Of a stretch of 64,000 bases of DNA, positions 10,196 through 24,526 are shown one piece after another. The stretch is taken from the NCBI RefSeq assembly GCF_014884385.1, contig NZ_WKFH01000003.1, positions 1,688,001 to 1,752,000 on the forward strand, read 5' to 3'. Source of the DNA: Phycobacter azelaicus (GTDB lineage Bacteria; Pseudomonadota; Alphaproteobacteria; Rhodobacterales; Rhodobacteraceae). Position 1 is the first letter of the stretch, and each line of letters starts with the position of its first letter. The notes under the pieces were generated by a model, which was not told where the DNA came from, made no database searches, and worked only from the letters and a program-made list of their open reading frames with translations. The translations under genes were made by a program, and so were the position numbers.

Positions 10196-10729
10196 ATGGC
10201 GAAACGGTGGTATTCGGTCAGCGTTCTTTCGAACTTCGAAAAGAAAATCGCAGAGCAGATCCGCGCCTCGGTTGCCGAACACGGCCTTGAGGACGAGATC
10301 GACGAAGTTCTGGTCCCCACCGAAGAGGTGATCGAGGTCCGCCGCGGCAAGAAGGTCACCACCGAGCGCCGCTTCATGCCCGGCTACGTGCTGGTGCACA
10401 TGGAAATGTCCGACCAGGGCTATCACCTGATCAACTCGATCAACCGCGTCACCGGCTTCCTGGGTCCGCAAGGCCGCCCGATGCCGATGCGCGACGCCGA
10501 GGTGCAGGGCATCCTGGGCCGCGTTCAGGAAGGCGAAGAAGCCCCGCGCACGCTCATCTCCTTCGAGGTCGGTGAGAAGGTCAAGGTCAACGACGGCCCC
10601 TTCGAGGATTTCGACGGCATGGTCGAGGGCGTGGACGACGAGAACCAGAAGCTCAAGGTTACCGTGTCGATCTTCGGCCGCGAAACCCCGGTCGAGCTGG
10701 ACTTCACCCAGGTCACCAAGCAGGGCTGA
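10196..10729 (+). CDS. nusG: Transcription termination/antitermination factor NusG
   Basis: NusG binds the RNA polymerase clamp and couples it to Rho or to the ribosome through S10. The 177-residue protein starts [17 protein letters not shown], has the NGN-domain segment [10 protein letters not shown], and ends with a KOW domain ([16 protein letters not shown]). The ATG at 10196 gives the family start; an upstream in-frame ATG at 10154 is not supported. A strong terminator follows immediately, so nusG is not directly co-transcribed with rplKA as it is in many bacteria. Confidence 0.97.
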   Translation: MAKRWYSVSVLSNFEKKIAEQIRASVAEHGLEDEIDEVLVPTEEVIEVRRGKKVTTERRFMPGYVLVHMEMSDQGYHLINSINRVTGFLGPQGRPMPMRDAEVQGILGRVQEGEEAPRTLISFEVGEKVKVNDGPFEDFDGMVEGVDDENQKLKVTVSIFGRETPVELDFTQVTKQG

Positions 10730-10752
10730 TCACCCTCGCGATTGAAATTCAA

Positions 10753-10789
10753 GGCGCCGTGTTGCTTCATGCAATGCGGCGTTTTCTTT
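10753..10789 (+). terminator. Intrinsic terminator after nusG
   Basis: An 11-bp stem (10755-10765 with 10771-10781) encloses a TTCAT loop and is followed by TTTTCTTT. The middle of the stem contains a tandem U-G/G-U wobble step. Confidence 0.85.
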
Positions 10790-10902
10790 AGTTTGTGCCG
10801 ACTGCATCTACTCGGGGCGAAGCAGACCTTGGAATTTTTGCTGAAGTTGCCAATAACATGGTTGCTACTGTTTCAATACCAAGGGTTTTGTTGGGCTTGC
10901 AA

Positions 10903-11313
10903 ATGATGTTCAAATCAATGGCTATTGGACTGATTTTTGCTGGGGGCATAGCTTGAATGGTCTGGGAGTCTACTGCCACAGGAATGTGTGAAAACACGTT
11001 GGTAAGTTCGTTGAGATCCCCCACTGGTGTTTCGAGAGCAATTCTATTCGAGAGAAGCTGCGGAGCAACCACCGACTTTTCCACGCAAATTTCAGTTATT
11101 GGGGAAGGCGAGTCGGTTGTTGGTGGGGGAAATGTATTCGTCGCGACAACGAGTGATAGTGCTTCAATTGTTGGCGAATGGGGCGGTCCATATGCGGAAT
11201 TGGAATGGATAGATGACCAAATACTGTTGATTTCTTTCGATGCCAGCGCAGAGGTGTTTTTGGAGGAAGAGGAGCATGACGGAGTGCTTGTAAGATACCA
11301 AAGGACAAAATGA
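10903..11313 (+). pseudogene. DUF5412-like exported protein, interrupted by an in-frame TGA
   Basis: Reading from the ATG at 10903, the frame gives a signal-like start MMFKSMAIGLIFAGGIA, then TGA at 10954-10956. It then continues without shift into a protein with a CENT motif, the FERSCGATTDFSTQISV block and a C-terminal WIDDQILLISFD block, characteristic of the DUF5412 family as I recall it. The stop falls exactly between the hydrophobic leader and the mature part; a TGG-to-TGA change is the simplest explanation. If translation instead starts at the ATG at 10957, the product lacks its export signal. The gene sits alone between the nusG terminator and a convergent aminotransferase. Function unknown. 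Confidence 0.6.
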
Positions 11314-11409
11314 GGAAGCCAATATTTGAATTGCGCTCCAAGCGGTCACTGCAGGAGCCGGTCATTGCCCGTCTACCGACCCTGCTATTCCTTTACATGT
11401 CGCCCTTGT

Positions 11410-12579
11410 CTAAACCTGCTTCATGGCATTCACGAAGTGGCCAATCTCATCGTGGGTGTTGAAGTAATGCACCGAAGCCCGTGTCAGGGCATTCAATCCG
11501 CGTGCATCCATATCGAGGCGGGCGCAGGTCACGGGGGAGACGGAGACGTTGATCTGGCTGGCGCGTAGCGCATCGGCGATGCCCTTGGGGTCGATACCAT
11601 CCTTTGTGAAGGTGACGATCCCGCATTTTCGGGCGCCAAGGTCATGTACTGACACGCCGTCAATCGCGCCAAGCGCATCGCGCAGGTCCTGGGCCAGCGT
11701 GGTCACGCGGGTCTCGATATTGGCAAGGCCGATGCTGCGGGCATAGCGGACAGCCTCCATCAGCCCGACACGGCCAGCGACATAGCTTTCCCAGTTCTCG
11801 AACCTCTTGGCGCCGGGGGCCAGCTCATAACTGTCTGTCCCGGTCCATTTGGCTGACAGAAGGTCGATGAAGGGCGGGTCGATCCGATCAAGGATGCTCT
11901 GGCGGACGTAAAGGAACCCGGTCCCTCGCGGCCCGCGCAGGAACTTGCGCCCGGTGCCCGATAGGATGTCGCATCCGATCTGCTCCACATCCACGGCGAT
12001 CTGCCCGACCGATTGGCAGGCATCCAGCAGGTAGAGAACGCCGTGCTTTTTCGCGATGGCGCCGACCTCTGCGGCGGGGTTCACCAGCCCGCCCTGGGTC
12101 GGCACATGGGTTATGGCGATCAGCCTGGTGCGGGGGGTGATCATGGCCTCCAGCGCCGCCACATCGATCTGGCCGGTCTGATCCGACGGCACAAGGTCGA
12201 TTTCAAACCCGAGCCGACGCGACTGCTGCAAAAGGGCGAGGTAGTTGGAGGCATATTCAGAGGCATGGGTGATCACCCGGTCCCCCGGCTCCAGATGCAG
12301 GCCATAAAACGCCATGTCCCAGGCGCGGGTAGCGTTCTCGACAAAGGCAATCTCATCAGGCTTTGCGTTCAGAAGAGCCGCGAATTCGGAGTAAAAGGCC
12401 TGAATGTCCTCCTGCGCTCGCCTCTCTGCCTCGTATCCGCCGACTTCGTTTTCGTCTCGCAGAACCCGTTGCAAGGCGTCAAAAACGGGCCTCGGCATCA
12501 GCGATGAGCCTGCGTTGTTGAAATGCAGTACATTTGCGCAGCTCGGTGTGTCCGAACGGACCTGATCAATATCAATCAT
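11410..12579 (-). CDS. Aminotransferase class V-fold PLP enzyme
   Basis: The 389-residue protein is a fold-type I PLP enzyme of the cysteine desulfurase/isopenicillin N epimerase-like group. It has the N-terminal HFNNAGSSL block (19-27), the PLP-contacting D187 and Q189 in LDACQSVGQ, and the Schiff-base lysine K212 in SGTGRKFLRGPRGTGF. It lacks the catalytic cysteine loop of SufS, so it is unlikely to be a classical desulfurase; a lyase or epimerase of amino acids is more likely. The substrate is unknown. It is convergent with the DUF5412 gene and divergent from rplK. Confidence 0.85.
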   Translation of the reverse strand: MIDIDQVRSDTPSCANVLHFNNAGSSLMPRPVFDALQRVLRDENEVGGYEAERRAQEDIQAFYSEFAALLNAKPDEIAFVENATRAWDMAFYGLHLEPGDRVITHASEYASNYLALLQQSRRLGFEIDLVPSDQTGQIDVAALEAMITPRTRLIAITHVPTQGGLVNPAAEVGAIAKKHGVLYLLDACQSVGQIAVDVEQIGCDILSGTGRKFLRGPRGTGFLYVRQSILDRIDPPFIDLLSAKWTGTDSYELAPGAKRFENWESYVAGRVGLMEAVRYARSIGLANIETRVTTLAQDLRDALGAIDGVSVHDLGARKCGIVTFTKDGIDPKGIADALRASQINVSVSPVTCARLDMDARGLNALTRASVHYFNTHDEIGHFVNAMKQV

Positions 12580-12720
12580 GAGGGAAATCTCTTGTTCTGA
12601 AGCGCCTTCGGGGTGTTATCTGATTGGGTGGAGCCTATGCGCCATCACCTTGCTGCTGCAATGCTGAACACCTGAAGGCTACCCTTGGCCCTGCACACAG
12701 GGCTCTTGCAGCCAAAGTCC

Positions 12721-12749
12721 TTGCCAACCCGACCATTCCCCTGTACACG
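12721..12749 (+). promoter_or_regulatory. Predicted promoter of rplKA
   Basis: TTGCCA (12721-12726) and TACACG (12744-12749) are separated by 17 bases and followed by a GC-rich discriminator. This leaves a leader of about 115 bases before rplK. Confidence 0.5.
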
Positions 12750-12872
12750 CCGCCTCTATCGTCTTCGGGCGAGATTCTCTCGTGGGAGGTCTATGGGTCG
12801 CGACCCTGAAACCGGACCACGCAACATAAAACCGGGTGGAACGCGTTTCGCCCCAGTTGAAAGGAACACCAG

Positions 12873-13298
12873 ATGGCCAAGAAGCTTGCTGGTACAATGA
12901 AGCTGCAGGTTCCTGCAGGTCAAGCCAACCCCTCCCCGCCGGTCGGCCCGGCGCTGGGTCAGCGCGGCATCAACATCATGGAATTCTGCAAGGCGTTCAA
13001 CGCCAAGACGCAGGAAATGGAGCCCGGCGCGCCGTGCCCGACCGTGATCACCTACTATCAGGACAAGTCCTTCACCATGGACATCAAGACGCCGCCTGCG
13101 TCTTACTACCTGAAGAAGGCCGCCAAGGTTAAATCCGGCGCCAAGACCCCCTCGCGTGAGACCGTCGGCACCGTGACCGCCGCTCAGGTGCGTGAGATCG
13201 CCGAAGCGAAGATGAAAGATCTGAGCGCCAACGATGTTGAAGCGGCGATGCAGATCATCCTGGGCTCTGCCCGCTCCATGGGCATCGAGGTGAAGTAA
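12873..13298 (+). CDS. rplK: 50S ribosomal protein L11
   Basis: L11 forms the base of the GTPase-associated centre with 23S rRNA and controls factor binding and RelA activation. The 141-residue protein has the N-terminal [21 protein letters not shown] segment in two recognisable pieces and the rRNA-binding C-terminal domain ending [10 protein letters not shown]. The length is typical. It is one base ahead of rplA, so the two form a tight pair. Confidence 0.98.
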   Translation: MAKKLAGTMKLQVPAGQANPSPPVGPALGQRGINIMEFCKAFNAKTQEMEPGAPCPTVITYYQDKSFTMDIKTPPASYYLKKAAKVKSGAKTPSRETVGTVTAAQVREIAEAKMKDLSANDVEAAMQIILGSARSMGIEVK

Positions 13299-13299
13299 G

Positions 13300-13998
13300 A
13301 TGGCAAAGCTCGGTAAACGTACCCGCGCAGCACGCGAAGCCTTCGCAGGCAAAGAGAACCTGACCGTCGAAGAAGCAGTTGCACTGGTCAAGGCTAACGC
13401 AACCTCCAAGTTCGACGAGACCATCGAAATCGCTCTGAACCTGGGTGTTGACACCCGTCACGCAGACCAGATGGTGCGCGGCGTTGTTGGTCTGCCCAAC
13501 GGCACCGGTAAAGCCATGCGCGTTGCTGTGTTTGCACGCGGCGCCAAGGCGGATGAAGCCAAGGAAGCCGGCGCGGATATCGTTGGTGCAGAAGACCTGA
13601 TGGAAACCATCCAGGGCGGCACCATTGATTTCGATCGCTGCATCGCAACCCCGGACATGATGCCCGTCGTTGGCCGTCTGGGTAAGGTTCTGGGCCCGCG
13701 CAACCTGATGCCGAACCCCAAGGTTGGCACCGTGACCATGGACGTCAAGGCAGCTGTTGAAGCGGCCAAGGGCGGCGAAGTCCAGTTCAAGGCGGAAAAG
13801 GGCGGTGTTGTGCACGCAGGTGTTGGCAAAGCCTCCTTTGACGAAGCCAAGCTGGTCGAAAACGTCCGCGCATTCGTGTCGGCTGTTGCCAAGGCAAAGC
13901 CGTCGGGCGCAAAAGGTGCCTACATGAAGAAGATCGCGCTGTCGTCGACCATGGGCCCCGGTGTGACTGTCGACGTCGATCAGGCCGTTAGCGAGTAA
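13300..13998 (+). CDS. rplA: 50S ribosomal protein L1
   Basis: L1 builds the mobile stalk that helps release deacylated tRNA from the E site and in many bacteria represses its own operon. The 232-residue protein has [18 protein letters not shown] at the classical RNA-binding site and normal length. It is directly coupled to rplK and followed by a strong terminator, so rplKA is a separate unit from rplJL-rpoBC. Confidence 0.98.
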   Translation: MAKLGKRTRAAREAFAGKENLTVEEAVALVKANATSKFDETIEIALNLGVDTRHADQMVRGVVGLPNGTGKAMRVAVFARGAKADEAKEAGADIVGAEDLMETIQGGTIDFDRCIATPDMMPVVGRLGKVLGPRNLMPNPKVGTVTMDVKAAVEAAKGGEVQFKAEKGGVVHAGVGKASFDEAKLVENVRAFVSAVAKAKPSGAKGAYMKKIALSSTMGPGVTVDVDQAVSE

Positions 13999-14020
13999 GC
14001 TGCACTCTTTGAATTCCAAG

Positions 14021-14056
14021 CGGCCCGTGCGAGATCCTCGTGCGGGCCGTTTCTTT
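14021..14056 (+). terminator. Intrinsic terminator after rplA
   Basis: A 13-bp stem (14021-14033 with 14037-14049) with an ATC loop is followed by TTTCTTTT. The stem includes a tandem U-G/G-U wobble step like the nusG terminator. Confidence 0.9.
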
Positions 14057-14391
14057 TCAGGGGCATGAAAACGCTGGGAACTGCCGGGGCTGGCAAGTTT
14101 TTGCGAGGCAGTGATTTACCTCTTGGAAATCTGCATCGAAGCGACTATCAAGCCCTTGAGGTAAAGCGTGCGATTCGTCGTGCGCTTTATTTCATTTCGT
14201 CCAAGATGGTGGGTGGCCTTTCGATCGGGCCTTAATTTCCCTCCTGAGACGGGAAAGACCAATAGATCGAGGGTTTCTTGACCCTCGGGCGACTTTGGCT
14301 AACCCCGTATTGCGGACTTGAACGCCGGGCCATCTGGTCTGGCACATCAAAGAGCCGGGGAGCGCAAGCCCCCCAAAACCTGGAGAGAACT
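14057..14391 (+). promoter_or_regulatory. rplJ leader region, likely autoregulatory
   Basis: The gap between the rplA terminator and rplJ holds the predicted promoter and a structured leader of about 230 bases. Visible hairpins are an 11-bp stem with TTCG loop at 14163-14188, TTTCCC/GGGAAA within 14235-14260, and CGAGGGT/ACCCTCG at 14268-14287. In other bacteria the L10-L12 complex binds the rplJ leader to repress translation; this leader is the natural place for such control, but I cannot identify the L10 binding site itself. Confidence 0.5.
14123..14151 (+). promoter_or_regulatory. Predicted promoter of rplJL-rpoBC
   Basis: TTGGAA (14123-14128) and TATCAA (14146-14151) are 17 bases apart. 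Transcription would begin near 14158, just ahead of a strong UUCG hairpin. Confidence 0.45.
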
Positions 14392-14910
14392 GTGGATAGA
14401 GCCCAGAAAGAGAAATTGGTCGAGGAACTCGGCCAGATCTTCGAAAGCTCTGGCGTCGTGGTGGTTGCTCACTACGCCGGTCTGACAGTTGCCGAGATGC
14501 AGGACCTGCGCGCGCGTGCACGCGAAGCGGGCAGTGCCGTGCGTGTTGCCAAGAACAGGCTCGCCAAAATCGCCCTCGAGGGTAAGCCGTGTGCAAGCAT
14601 GGCCGACCTGCTGACAGGGATGACCGTTCTGACCTATTCCGAGGACCCCGTGGCAGCTGCCAAGGTGGCCGAGGGCTTCGCCAAGGATAACAAGAAGTTT
14701 GAGATCCTCGGCGGTGCAATGGGTGAGAACGCTCTGGACCGCGCAGGCGTCGAAGCCGTGTCGAAAATGCCGTCCCGCGAGGAGCTTATTGCTTCCATCG
14801 TTGGCTGCATTGGCGCACCCGCTTCCAACATCGCCGGCGCAATTGGCGCACCTGCAAGCAACATCGCAAGCATCCTTTCGACCATCGAAGAGAAGGCGGA
14901 AGCTGCATAA
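14392..14910 (+). CDS. rplJ: 50S ribosomal protein L10
   Basis: L10 anchors the L7/L12 dimers of the ribosomal stalk. The gene uses a GTG start at 14392, with GGAGAGAA just upstream, giving 172 residues beginning [17 protein letters not shown]. The RNA-binding N-terminal domain is conventional. Near the C-terminus the segment IGAPASNIA occurs twice in tandem (bases 14809-14838 and 14842-14871), lengthening the region just before the L12-binding tail. It is followed by rplL in the usual order. Confidence 0.96.
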   Translation: MDRAQKEKLVEELGQIFESSGVVVVAHYAGLTVAEMQDLRARAREAGSAVRVAKNRLAKIALEGKPCASMADLLTGMTVLTYSEDPVAAAKVAEGFAKDNKKFEILGGAMGENALDRAGVEAVSKMPSREELIASIVGCIGAPASNIAGAIGAPASNIASILSTIEEKAEAA

Positions 14911-14991
14911 GCGGTTGGCACTGAATGGCCGGTGTGGGGCTTATGCTCACACGCTGGAAACACACACTTTAAAACGGAAAGAGCTGATAAA

Positions 14992-15366
14992 ATGGCTGAT
15001 CTGAAGAAACTGGCAGAAGAGATCGTTGGTCTGACCCTGCTTGAAGCACAAGAACTGAAAACCATCCTCAAAGACGAGTACGGCATCGAGCCCGCAGCTG
15101 GCGGCGCCGTCATGGTTGCAGCTGGTGGCGACGCCGGTGGCGCAGCTGAGGAAGAAAAGACCGAATTCGACGTCGTTCTGAAGAACGCCGGCGCGTCCAA
15201 GATCAACGTGATCAAAGAAGTTCGCGGCATCACCGGTCTGGGCCTGAAAGAAGCCAAGGAACTGGTCGAAGCCGGCGGCAAGATCAAAGAAGGCGTGGAC
15301 AAAGCCGAAGCAGAAGACATCAAAGGCAAGCTGGAAGCAGCTGGCGCCGAAGTCGAGCTGGCCTAA
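14992..15366 (+). CDS. rplL: 50S ribosomal protein L7/L12
   Basis: L7/L12 is the multicopy stalk protein that recruits and stimulates translational GTPases. The 124-residue protein has the N-terminal dimerisation helices ([19 protein letters not shown]), an Ala/Gly-rich hinge at about 36-53, and the globular domain with [12 protein letters not shown]. The ATG at 14992 is used; upstream in-frame codons are spurious. It lies 81 bases after rplJ and 280 bases ahead of rpoB. Confidence 0.98.
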   Translation: MADLKKLAEEIVGLTLLEAQELKTILKDEYGIEPAAGGAVMVAAGGDAGGAAEEEKTEFDVVLKNAGASKINVIKEVRGITGLGLKEAKELVEAGGKIKEGVDKAEAEDIKGKLEAAGAEVELA

Positions 15367-15432
15367 GCCTCGCTTGCGGGACATAGGGGCGGCGGTTTCT
15401 TTCAAACCCTGCCTTGCGCTCCCTCAGAATTT

Positions 15433-15463
15433 GGCTGGATCCGGGGAAAACCCGGGTCCAGCC
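15433..15463 (+). promoter_or_regulatory. Strong hairpin in the rplL-rpoB spacer
   Basis: A 13-bp stem (GGCTGGATCCGGG with CCCGGGTCCAGCC, one G-U pair) has a GAAAA loop and no T-run. In E. coli the same spacer carries an attenuator and an RNase III site, so a processing role is plausible. The rest of the 280-base spacer shows nothing else I recognise. Confidence 0.5.
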
Positions 15464-15646
15464 GAACCTGTCTCAGAAAGGGACCTATCGCCCAGGTCTT
15501 TTTCTTAGATGCGGTTCACGTGATCGGGAGGCGGCCATTCGGGACGGCAGCCATGAATTGATCCGAACGCTCTATCTCGTATGGGCAAGATGCCGAAGCC
15601 CGGCGGCATCCTTGTCCGGTGAGAAATTCGAAAGGTGACATCTGAC

Positions 15647-19783
<4,137 letters not shown>

Positions 19784-19834
19784 GGGCGCTTGCCCTTCTC
19801 CCGTCCCCCCTTCCGCAAGATTTGAGGTATCAAA

Positions 19835-22800
19835 ATGAACCAGGAAATCACCAACAACCCGTTCAACCCGCTGACGCCGCCCAAGGTCTTTGATGAGATC
19901 AAGGTCTCGCTGGCGTCGCCGGAACGGATCCTGTCTTGGTCCTATGGCGAAATCAAAAAGCCGGAGACCATCAACTACCGGACCTTCAAGCCCGAGCGTG
20001 ACGGTCTGTTCTGCGCCCGTATCTTTGGCCCGATCAAAGACTACGAATGCCTCTGCGGCAAATATAAGCGCATGAAATATCGCGGCGTTGTCTGCGAAAA
20101 ATGTGGTGTGGAAGTCACCCTGCAAAAGGTCCGCCGCGAGCGTATGGGCCATATCGAACTGGCCGCACCCGTTGCGCATATCTGGTTCCTGAAGTCGCTT
20201 CCCTCCCGCATCGGCCTGATGCTGGACATGACCCTGCGCGATCTGGAGCGGGTTCTCTACTTTGAGAACTACGTGGTGATCGAGCCGGGCCTCACCGATC
20301 TCACCTACGGTCAGATGATGACCGAAGAAGAGTATATGGACGCTCAGGACCAGTACGGCATGGACGCCTTCACCGCCAATATCGGCGCCGAAGCGATCCG
20401 TGAAATGCTGGCTGCGATCGATCTGGAAGCCGAAGCCGAACAGCTGCGCGCCGAACTGGCCGAAGCCACTGGTGAGCTGAAGCCCAAGAAGATCATCAAG
20501 CGCCTGAAAGTCGTGGAAAGCTTCCTCGAGTCGGGCAACCGTCCCGAGTGGATGATCATGACCGTGATCCCGGTCATCCCGCCGGAACTGCGTCCGCTGG
20601 TGCCGCTGGATGGCGGCCGTTTCGCGACCTCCGACCTGAACGATCTGTATCGCCGCGTCATCAACCGGAACAACCGTCTGAAGCGTCTGATCGAACTGCG
20701 CGCACCTGACATCATCGTGCGCAACGAAAAGCGGATGCTGCAGGAATCCGTTGACGCCCTGTTTGACAACGGCCGCCGTGGTCGCGTCATCACCGGCGCC
20801 AACAAGCGTCCGCTGAAATCGCTTTCGGACATGCTGAAAGGTAAGCAGGGCCGCTTCCGTCAGAACCTTCTGGGTAAGCGGGTGGACTTCTCGGGCCGTT
20901 CGGTCATCGTGACCGGGCCTGAGCTGAAGCTGCACCAGTGTGGTCTGCCCAAGAAGATGGCGCTCGAACTGTTCAAGCCCTTCATCTACTCGCGTCTGGA
21001 GGCCAAAGGCCTGTCCTCCACCGTGAAGCAGGCCAAGAAGCTGGTGGAAAAAGAGCGCCCCGAGGTCTGGGATATCCTTGATGAAGTGATCCGTGAACAC
21101 CCGGTCATGCTGAACCGTGCGCCGACGCTGCACCGTCTTGGTATCCAGGCATTCGAACCCACGCTGATCGAAGGCAAGGCGATCCAGCTGCACCCGCTGG
21201 TCTGCTCGGCCTTTAACGCCGACTTCGACGGTGACCAGATGGCCGTGCACGTCCCGCTGAGCCTTGAGGCCCAGCTGGAAGCGCGTGTCCTGATGATGTC
21301 GACCAACAACGTTCTGTCGCCTGCAAACGGCGCACCGATCATCGTTCCTTCGCAGGATATGATCCTTGGTCTCTACTATGTGACCCTAGAGCGTGAAGGG
21401 ATGGTGGGTGAAGGCAAGGTCTTTGGCACCATCGAGGAAGTCGAACACGCGCTGAATGCGGGCGAGGTGCACCTGCACTCCAAGATCACCGCGCGCATCC
21501 CGCAGATCGACGAGGAAGGCAACGAGGTTCTCAAGCGGTTCGAGACTACGCCGGGTCGTGTGCGCTTGGGTGCTTTGCTGCCCAAGAACGCCAAGGCGCC
21601 GTTCGAACTGGTCAACCGCCTTCTGCGGAAGAAAGAGGTTCAGCAGGTCATCGACACCGTCTACCGCTACTGTGGTCAGAAAGAGTCGGTGATCTTCTGT
21701 GACCAGATCATGACAATGGGCTTCCGCGAAGCGTTCAAGGCGGGCATTTCGTTCGGCAAGGACGACATGGTGATCCCCGATGGCAAGTGGACCATCGTGG
21801 ACGATACTCGCGAACAGGTGAAGGACTTCGAACAGCAGTACATGGACGGCCTGATCACCCAGGGCGAAAAGTACAACAAGGTTGTCGATGCCTGGTCCAA
21901 GTGTAACGACCGTGTCACCGATGCGATGATGAACACCATCTCTGCCGACAAGCGAGACGAGAATGGTGCTGTGATGGAACCGAACTCGGTTTACATGATG
22001 GCCCACTCCGGTGCTCGTGGCTCGGTTACGCAGATGAAACAGCTGGGCGGTATGCGGGGCCTGATGGCCAAGCCGAACGGCGACATCATCGAGACCCCGA
22101 TCATCTCGAACTTTAAAGAGGGTCTGACCGTTCTGGAGTACTTCAACTCCACCCACGGTGCCCGTAAGGGTCTGTCGGATACCGCTCTGAAGACGGCGAA
22201 CTCGGGTTACCTGACCCGCCGTCTGGTGGACGTGGCGCAGGACTGCATCGTGCGTGAGCATGATTGCGGCACCGAGCGTGCGATCACCGCAGAAGCCGCG
22301 GTCAACGACGGTGAAGTGGTTGCCTCCATCGGCGAGCGTATCCTGGGCCGTGTGGCTGCCGAGGACATCAAGCGTCCTGGCACCGACGAGATCCTGGTCG
22401 CGCAGGGCCAGCTCATCGATGAACGCATGTCGGATGCGGTTCAGGAGGCCGGTGTCGCCACCGCGCGTATCCGTTCGCCGCTGACCTGTGAAAGCGAAGA
22501 GGGTGTCTGCGCCATGTGCTATGGTCGTGACCTTGCACGCGGCACCATGGTCAACTCGGGCGAGGCTGTTGGGATCATCGCCGCGCAGTCGATCGGTGAA
22601 CCGGGTACTCAGCTGACCATGCGGACATTCCACATCGGCGGCGTTGCCCAGGGTGGCCAGCAGTCGTTCCTCGAGGCGAGCCAGGAAGGCACCATCGTCT
22701 TCGAGAATGCGCAGACCCTGAAGAACTCCAGTGGTGAAATGCTGGTGGTGGGCCGCAACATGAAGGTCATCATCCAGGACGATCAGGGCGAAGAGCGTGC

Positions 22801-24076
22801 CAGCCACAAGCTGGGTTACGGCTCCAAGCTGTTCGTCACCGATGGTCAGAAGGTTGCGCGCGGCGACAAGCTGTTCGAATGGGATCCCTACACCCTGCCG
22901 ATCATCGCCGAAAAGCCGGGTACGGCGAAATACGTCGATCTGGTATCGGGCCTTGCGGTCCGCGACGAGACCGACGAAGCCACCGGCATGACCCAGAAGA
23001 TCGTGATCGACTGGCGTGCGGCGCCCAAGGGCAACGACCTCAAGCCGGAAATCATCCTGGTGGATGGCGATGGCGAACCGGTCCGCAACGATCTGGGCAA
23101 CCCGGTGACCTACCCGATGTCCGTCGATGCGATCCTGTCCTGTGAGGACGGTCAGCAGATCGAGGCCGGTGACGTTGTTGCGCGTATCCCGCGTGAAGGC
23201 GCCAAGACCAAAGACATCACCGGTGGTCTACCGCGTGTGGCCGAACTGTTCGAAGCACGTCGTCCAAAGGATCACGCGATCATCGCCGAAATCGATGGTT
23301 ACGTGCGCTTTGGCCGCGACTACAAGAACAAGCGCCGCATCTCGATCGAACCGGCAGATGAGACGCTGGAAACCGTCGAATACATGGTGCCTAAGGGCAA
23401 GCACATCCCGGTGCAGGAAGGCGACTTCGTGCAGAAGGGGGATTACATCATGGACGGCAACCCGGCGCCGCATGACATCCTTTCCATCATGGGTGTCGAG
23501 GCTCTGGCGAACTACATGATCGACGAGGTTCAGGACGTCTATCGCCTGCAGGGTGTGAAGATCAACGACAAGCACATCGAGGTGATCGTTCGCCAGATGC
23601 TGCAGAAGTGGGAGATCTCCGACTCTGGCGACACGACGCTGCTGAAAGGCGAGCACGTGGACAAGCAGGAGTTTGACGCCGCTAATGAAAAGGCGCTGAA
23701 ACGTGGCAAGCGTCCTGCTCAGGGCGAGCCGATCCTCTTGGGTATCACCAAGGCGTCCTTGCAGACCCGCTCCTTCATCTCGGCGGCCTCCTTCCAGGAG
23801 ACCACACGGGTGCTGACCGAGGCTTCGGTTCAGGGCAAGAAGGACAAGCTGGTTGGCCTGAAAGAGAACGTCATCGTGGGGCGCCTGATCCCGGCCGGTA
23901 CCGGTGGGGCCACCCAGCAGATGCGTCAGGTCGCTCAAAGCCGCGACAACGTGGTGCTGGAAGCCCGCCGCGAAGAAGCCGAGGCCGCAGCGGCTCTGGC
24001 TGCTCCGGTCATGGACGACGATCTGTCGGGCGGCGATTTCGACAATCTGGTGGAAACCCCGGAAAGCCGCGATTGA
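19835..24076 (+). CDS. rpoC: DNA-directed RNA polymerase subunit beta'
   Basis: The beta' subunit carries the catalytic magnesium site. The 1413-residue protein has the N-terminal zinc ribbon ([11 protein letters not shown] and CEKCG, about residues 72-92), the catalytic NADFDGDQM at 461-469, and the trigger-loop region with [20 protein letters not shown]. The length is normal for alphaproteobacteria. It is the last gene of the rplJL-rpoBC unit and ends at a strong terminator; rpsL lies 3.4 kb further on, behind an insertion. Confidence 0.99.
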   Translation: MNQEITNNPFNPLTPPKVFDEIKVSLASPERILSWSYGEIKKPETINYRTFKPERDGLFCARIFGPIKDYECLCGKYKRMKYRGVVCEKCGVEVTLQKVRRERMGHIELAAPVAHIWFLKSLPSRIGLMLDMTLRDLERVLYFENYVVIEPGLTDLTYGQMMTEEEYMDAQDQYGMDAFTANIGAEAIREMLAAIDLEAEAEQLRAELAEATGELKPKKIIKRLKVVESFLESGNRPEWMIMTVIPVIPPELRPLVPLDGGRFATSDLNDLYRRVINRNNRLKRLIELRAPDIIVRNEKRMLQESVDALFDNGRRGRVITGANKRPLKSLSDMLKGKQGRFRQNLLGKRVDFSGRSVIVTGPELKLHQCGLPKKMALELFKPFIYSRLEAKGLSSTVKQAKKLVEKERPEVWDILDEVIREHPVMLNRAPTLHRLGIQAFEPTLIEGKAIQLHPLVCSAFNADFDGDQMAVHVPLSLEAQLEARVLMMSTNNVLSPANGAPIIVPSQDMILGLYYVTLEREGMVGEGKVFGTIEEVEHALNAGEVHLHSKITARIPQIDEEGNEVLKRFETTPGRVRLGALLPKNAKAPFELVNRLLRKKEVQQVIDTVYRYCGQKESVIFCDQIMTMGFREAFKAGISFGKDDMVIPDGKWTIVDDTREQVKDFEQQYMDGLITQGEKYNKVVDAWSKCNDRVTDAMMNTISADKRDENGAVMEPNSVYMMAHSGARGSVTQMKQLGGMRGLMAKPNGDIIETPIISNFKEGLTVLEYFNSTHGARKGLSDTALKTANSGYLTRRLVDVAQDCIVREHDCGTERAITAEAAVNDGEVVASIGERILGRVAAEDIKRPGTDEILVAQGQLIDERMSDAVQEAGVATARIRSPLTCESEEGVCAMCYGRDLARGTMVNSGEAVGIIAAQSIGEPGTQLTMRTFHIGGVAQGGQQSFLEASQEGTIVFENAQTLKNSSGEMLVVGRNMKVIIQDDQGEERASHKLGYGSKLFVTDGQKVARGDKLFEWDPYTLPIIAEKPGTAKYVDLVSGLAVRDETDEATGMTQKIVIDWRAAPKGNDLKPEIILVDGDGEPVRNDLGNPVTYPMSVDAILSCEDGQQIEAGDVVARIPREGAKTKDITGGLPRVAELFEARRPKDHAIIAEIDGYVRFGRDYKNKRRISIEPADETLETVEYMVPKGKHIPVQEGDFVQKGDYIMDGNPAPHDILSIMGVEALANYMIDEVQDVYRLQGVKINDKHIEVIVRQMLQKWEISDSGDTTLLKGEHVDKQEFDAANEKALKRGKRPAQGEPILLGITKASLQTRSFISAASFQETTRVLTEASVQGKKDKLVGLKENVIVGRLIPAGTGGATQQMRQVAQSRDNVVLEARREEAEAAAALAAPVMDDDLSGGDFDNLVETPESRD

Positions 24077-24103
24077 TCTGCTGATCACATGAGAAATTTA
24101 AAG

Positions 24104-24136
24104 ACCCCCGCGCCGATGGTGCGGGGGTTTTCTTTT
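24104..24136 (+). terminator. Intrinsic terminator after rpoC
   Basis: ACCCCCGC pairs with GCGGGGGT around a 9-base loop and is followed by TTTCTTTT, 28 bases after the rpoC stop. Confidence 0.92.
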
Positions 24137-24307
24137 GGGTTGAAGGCACGGCGTGTTGAAAGCCTGTTGCGGGGTGCACGCGCTGATTTGCTATTGTCGC
24201 AAGAGGACGATGCGTGGCTAAATCGACGAACTGAGGCCGAAATGCCTTGATACCGTTTTGAACCACTGAAATGCGTCTAAGGCTTTTTGATGAAGGAAAA
24301 TTTTGAG

Positions 24308-24466
24308 ATGAGAATGCATATTCTAGTGCGTTTCGTGCCCCTTTTAGCTTTTGGAGTATGGTATCTACTTCGCGAGTTCCACATCTACACTGACATCATG
24401 ATCCCGATATCCGTTTCTTGTGCCGTATTGTTCTGGATGTTCTTGCGATATGGGAAGAATGAGTAG
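24308..24466 (+). CDS. Small membrane protein, 52 aa, unknown
   Basis: Starting at the ATG at 24308, this short frame encodes MRMHILVRFVPLLAFGVWYL and continues through a short polar loop (REFHIYTD) into a second hydrophobic stretch, ending RYGKNE. Two membrane spans with a basic N-terminus and a charged C-tail look like a real small protein. AAGGAA lies about 9 bases before the ATG, and an in-frame ATG exists at 24290. It follows the rpoC terminator and precedes the EamA gene. No family is recognised. Confidence 0.5.
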   Translation: MRMHILVRFVPLLAFGVWYLLREFHIYTDIMIPISVSCAVLFWMFLRYGKNE

Positions 24467-24526
24467 GTCAGTACATCATGCTAGGAGGCGCCAACCGGCG
24501 GACCTTCAGCCAAGACGGAGTGCCTG

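Noticed and set aside
10788..11084. 98-codon minus-strand frame over the DUF5412-like gene
   Set aside because: The plus strand in the same place carries recognisable family motifs; the minus frame has none.
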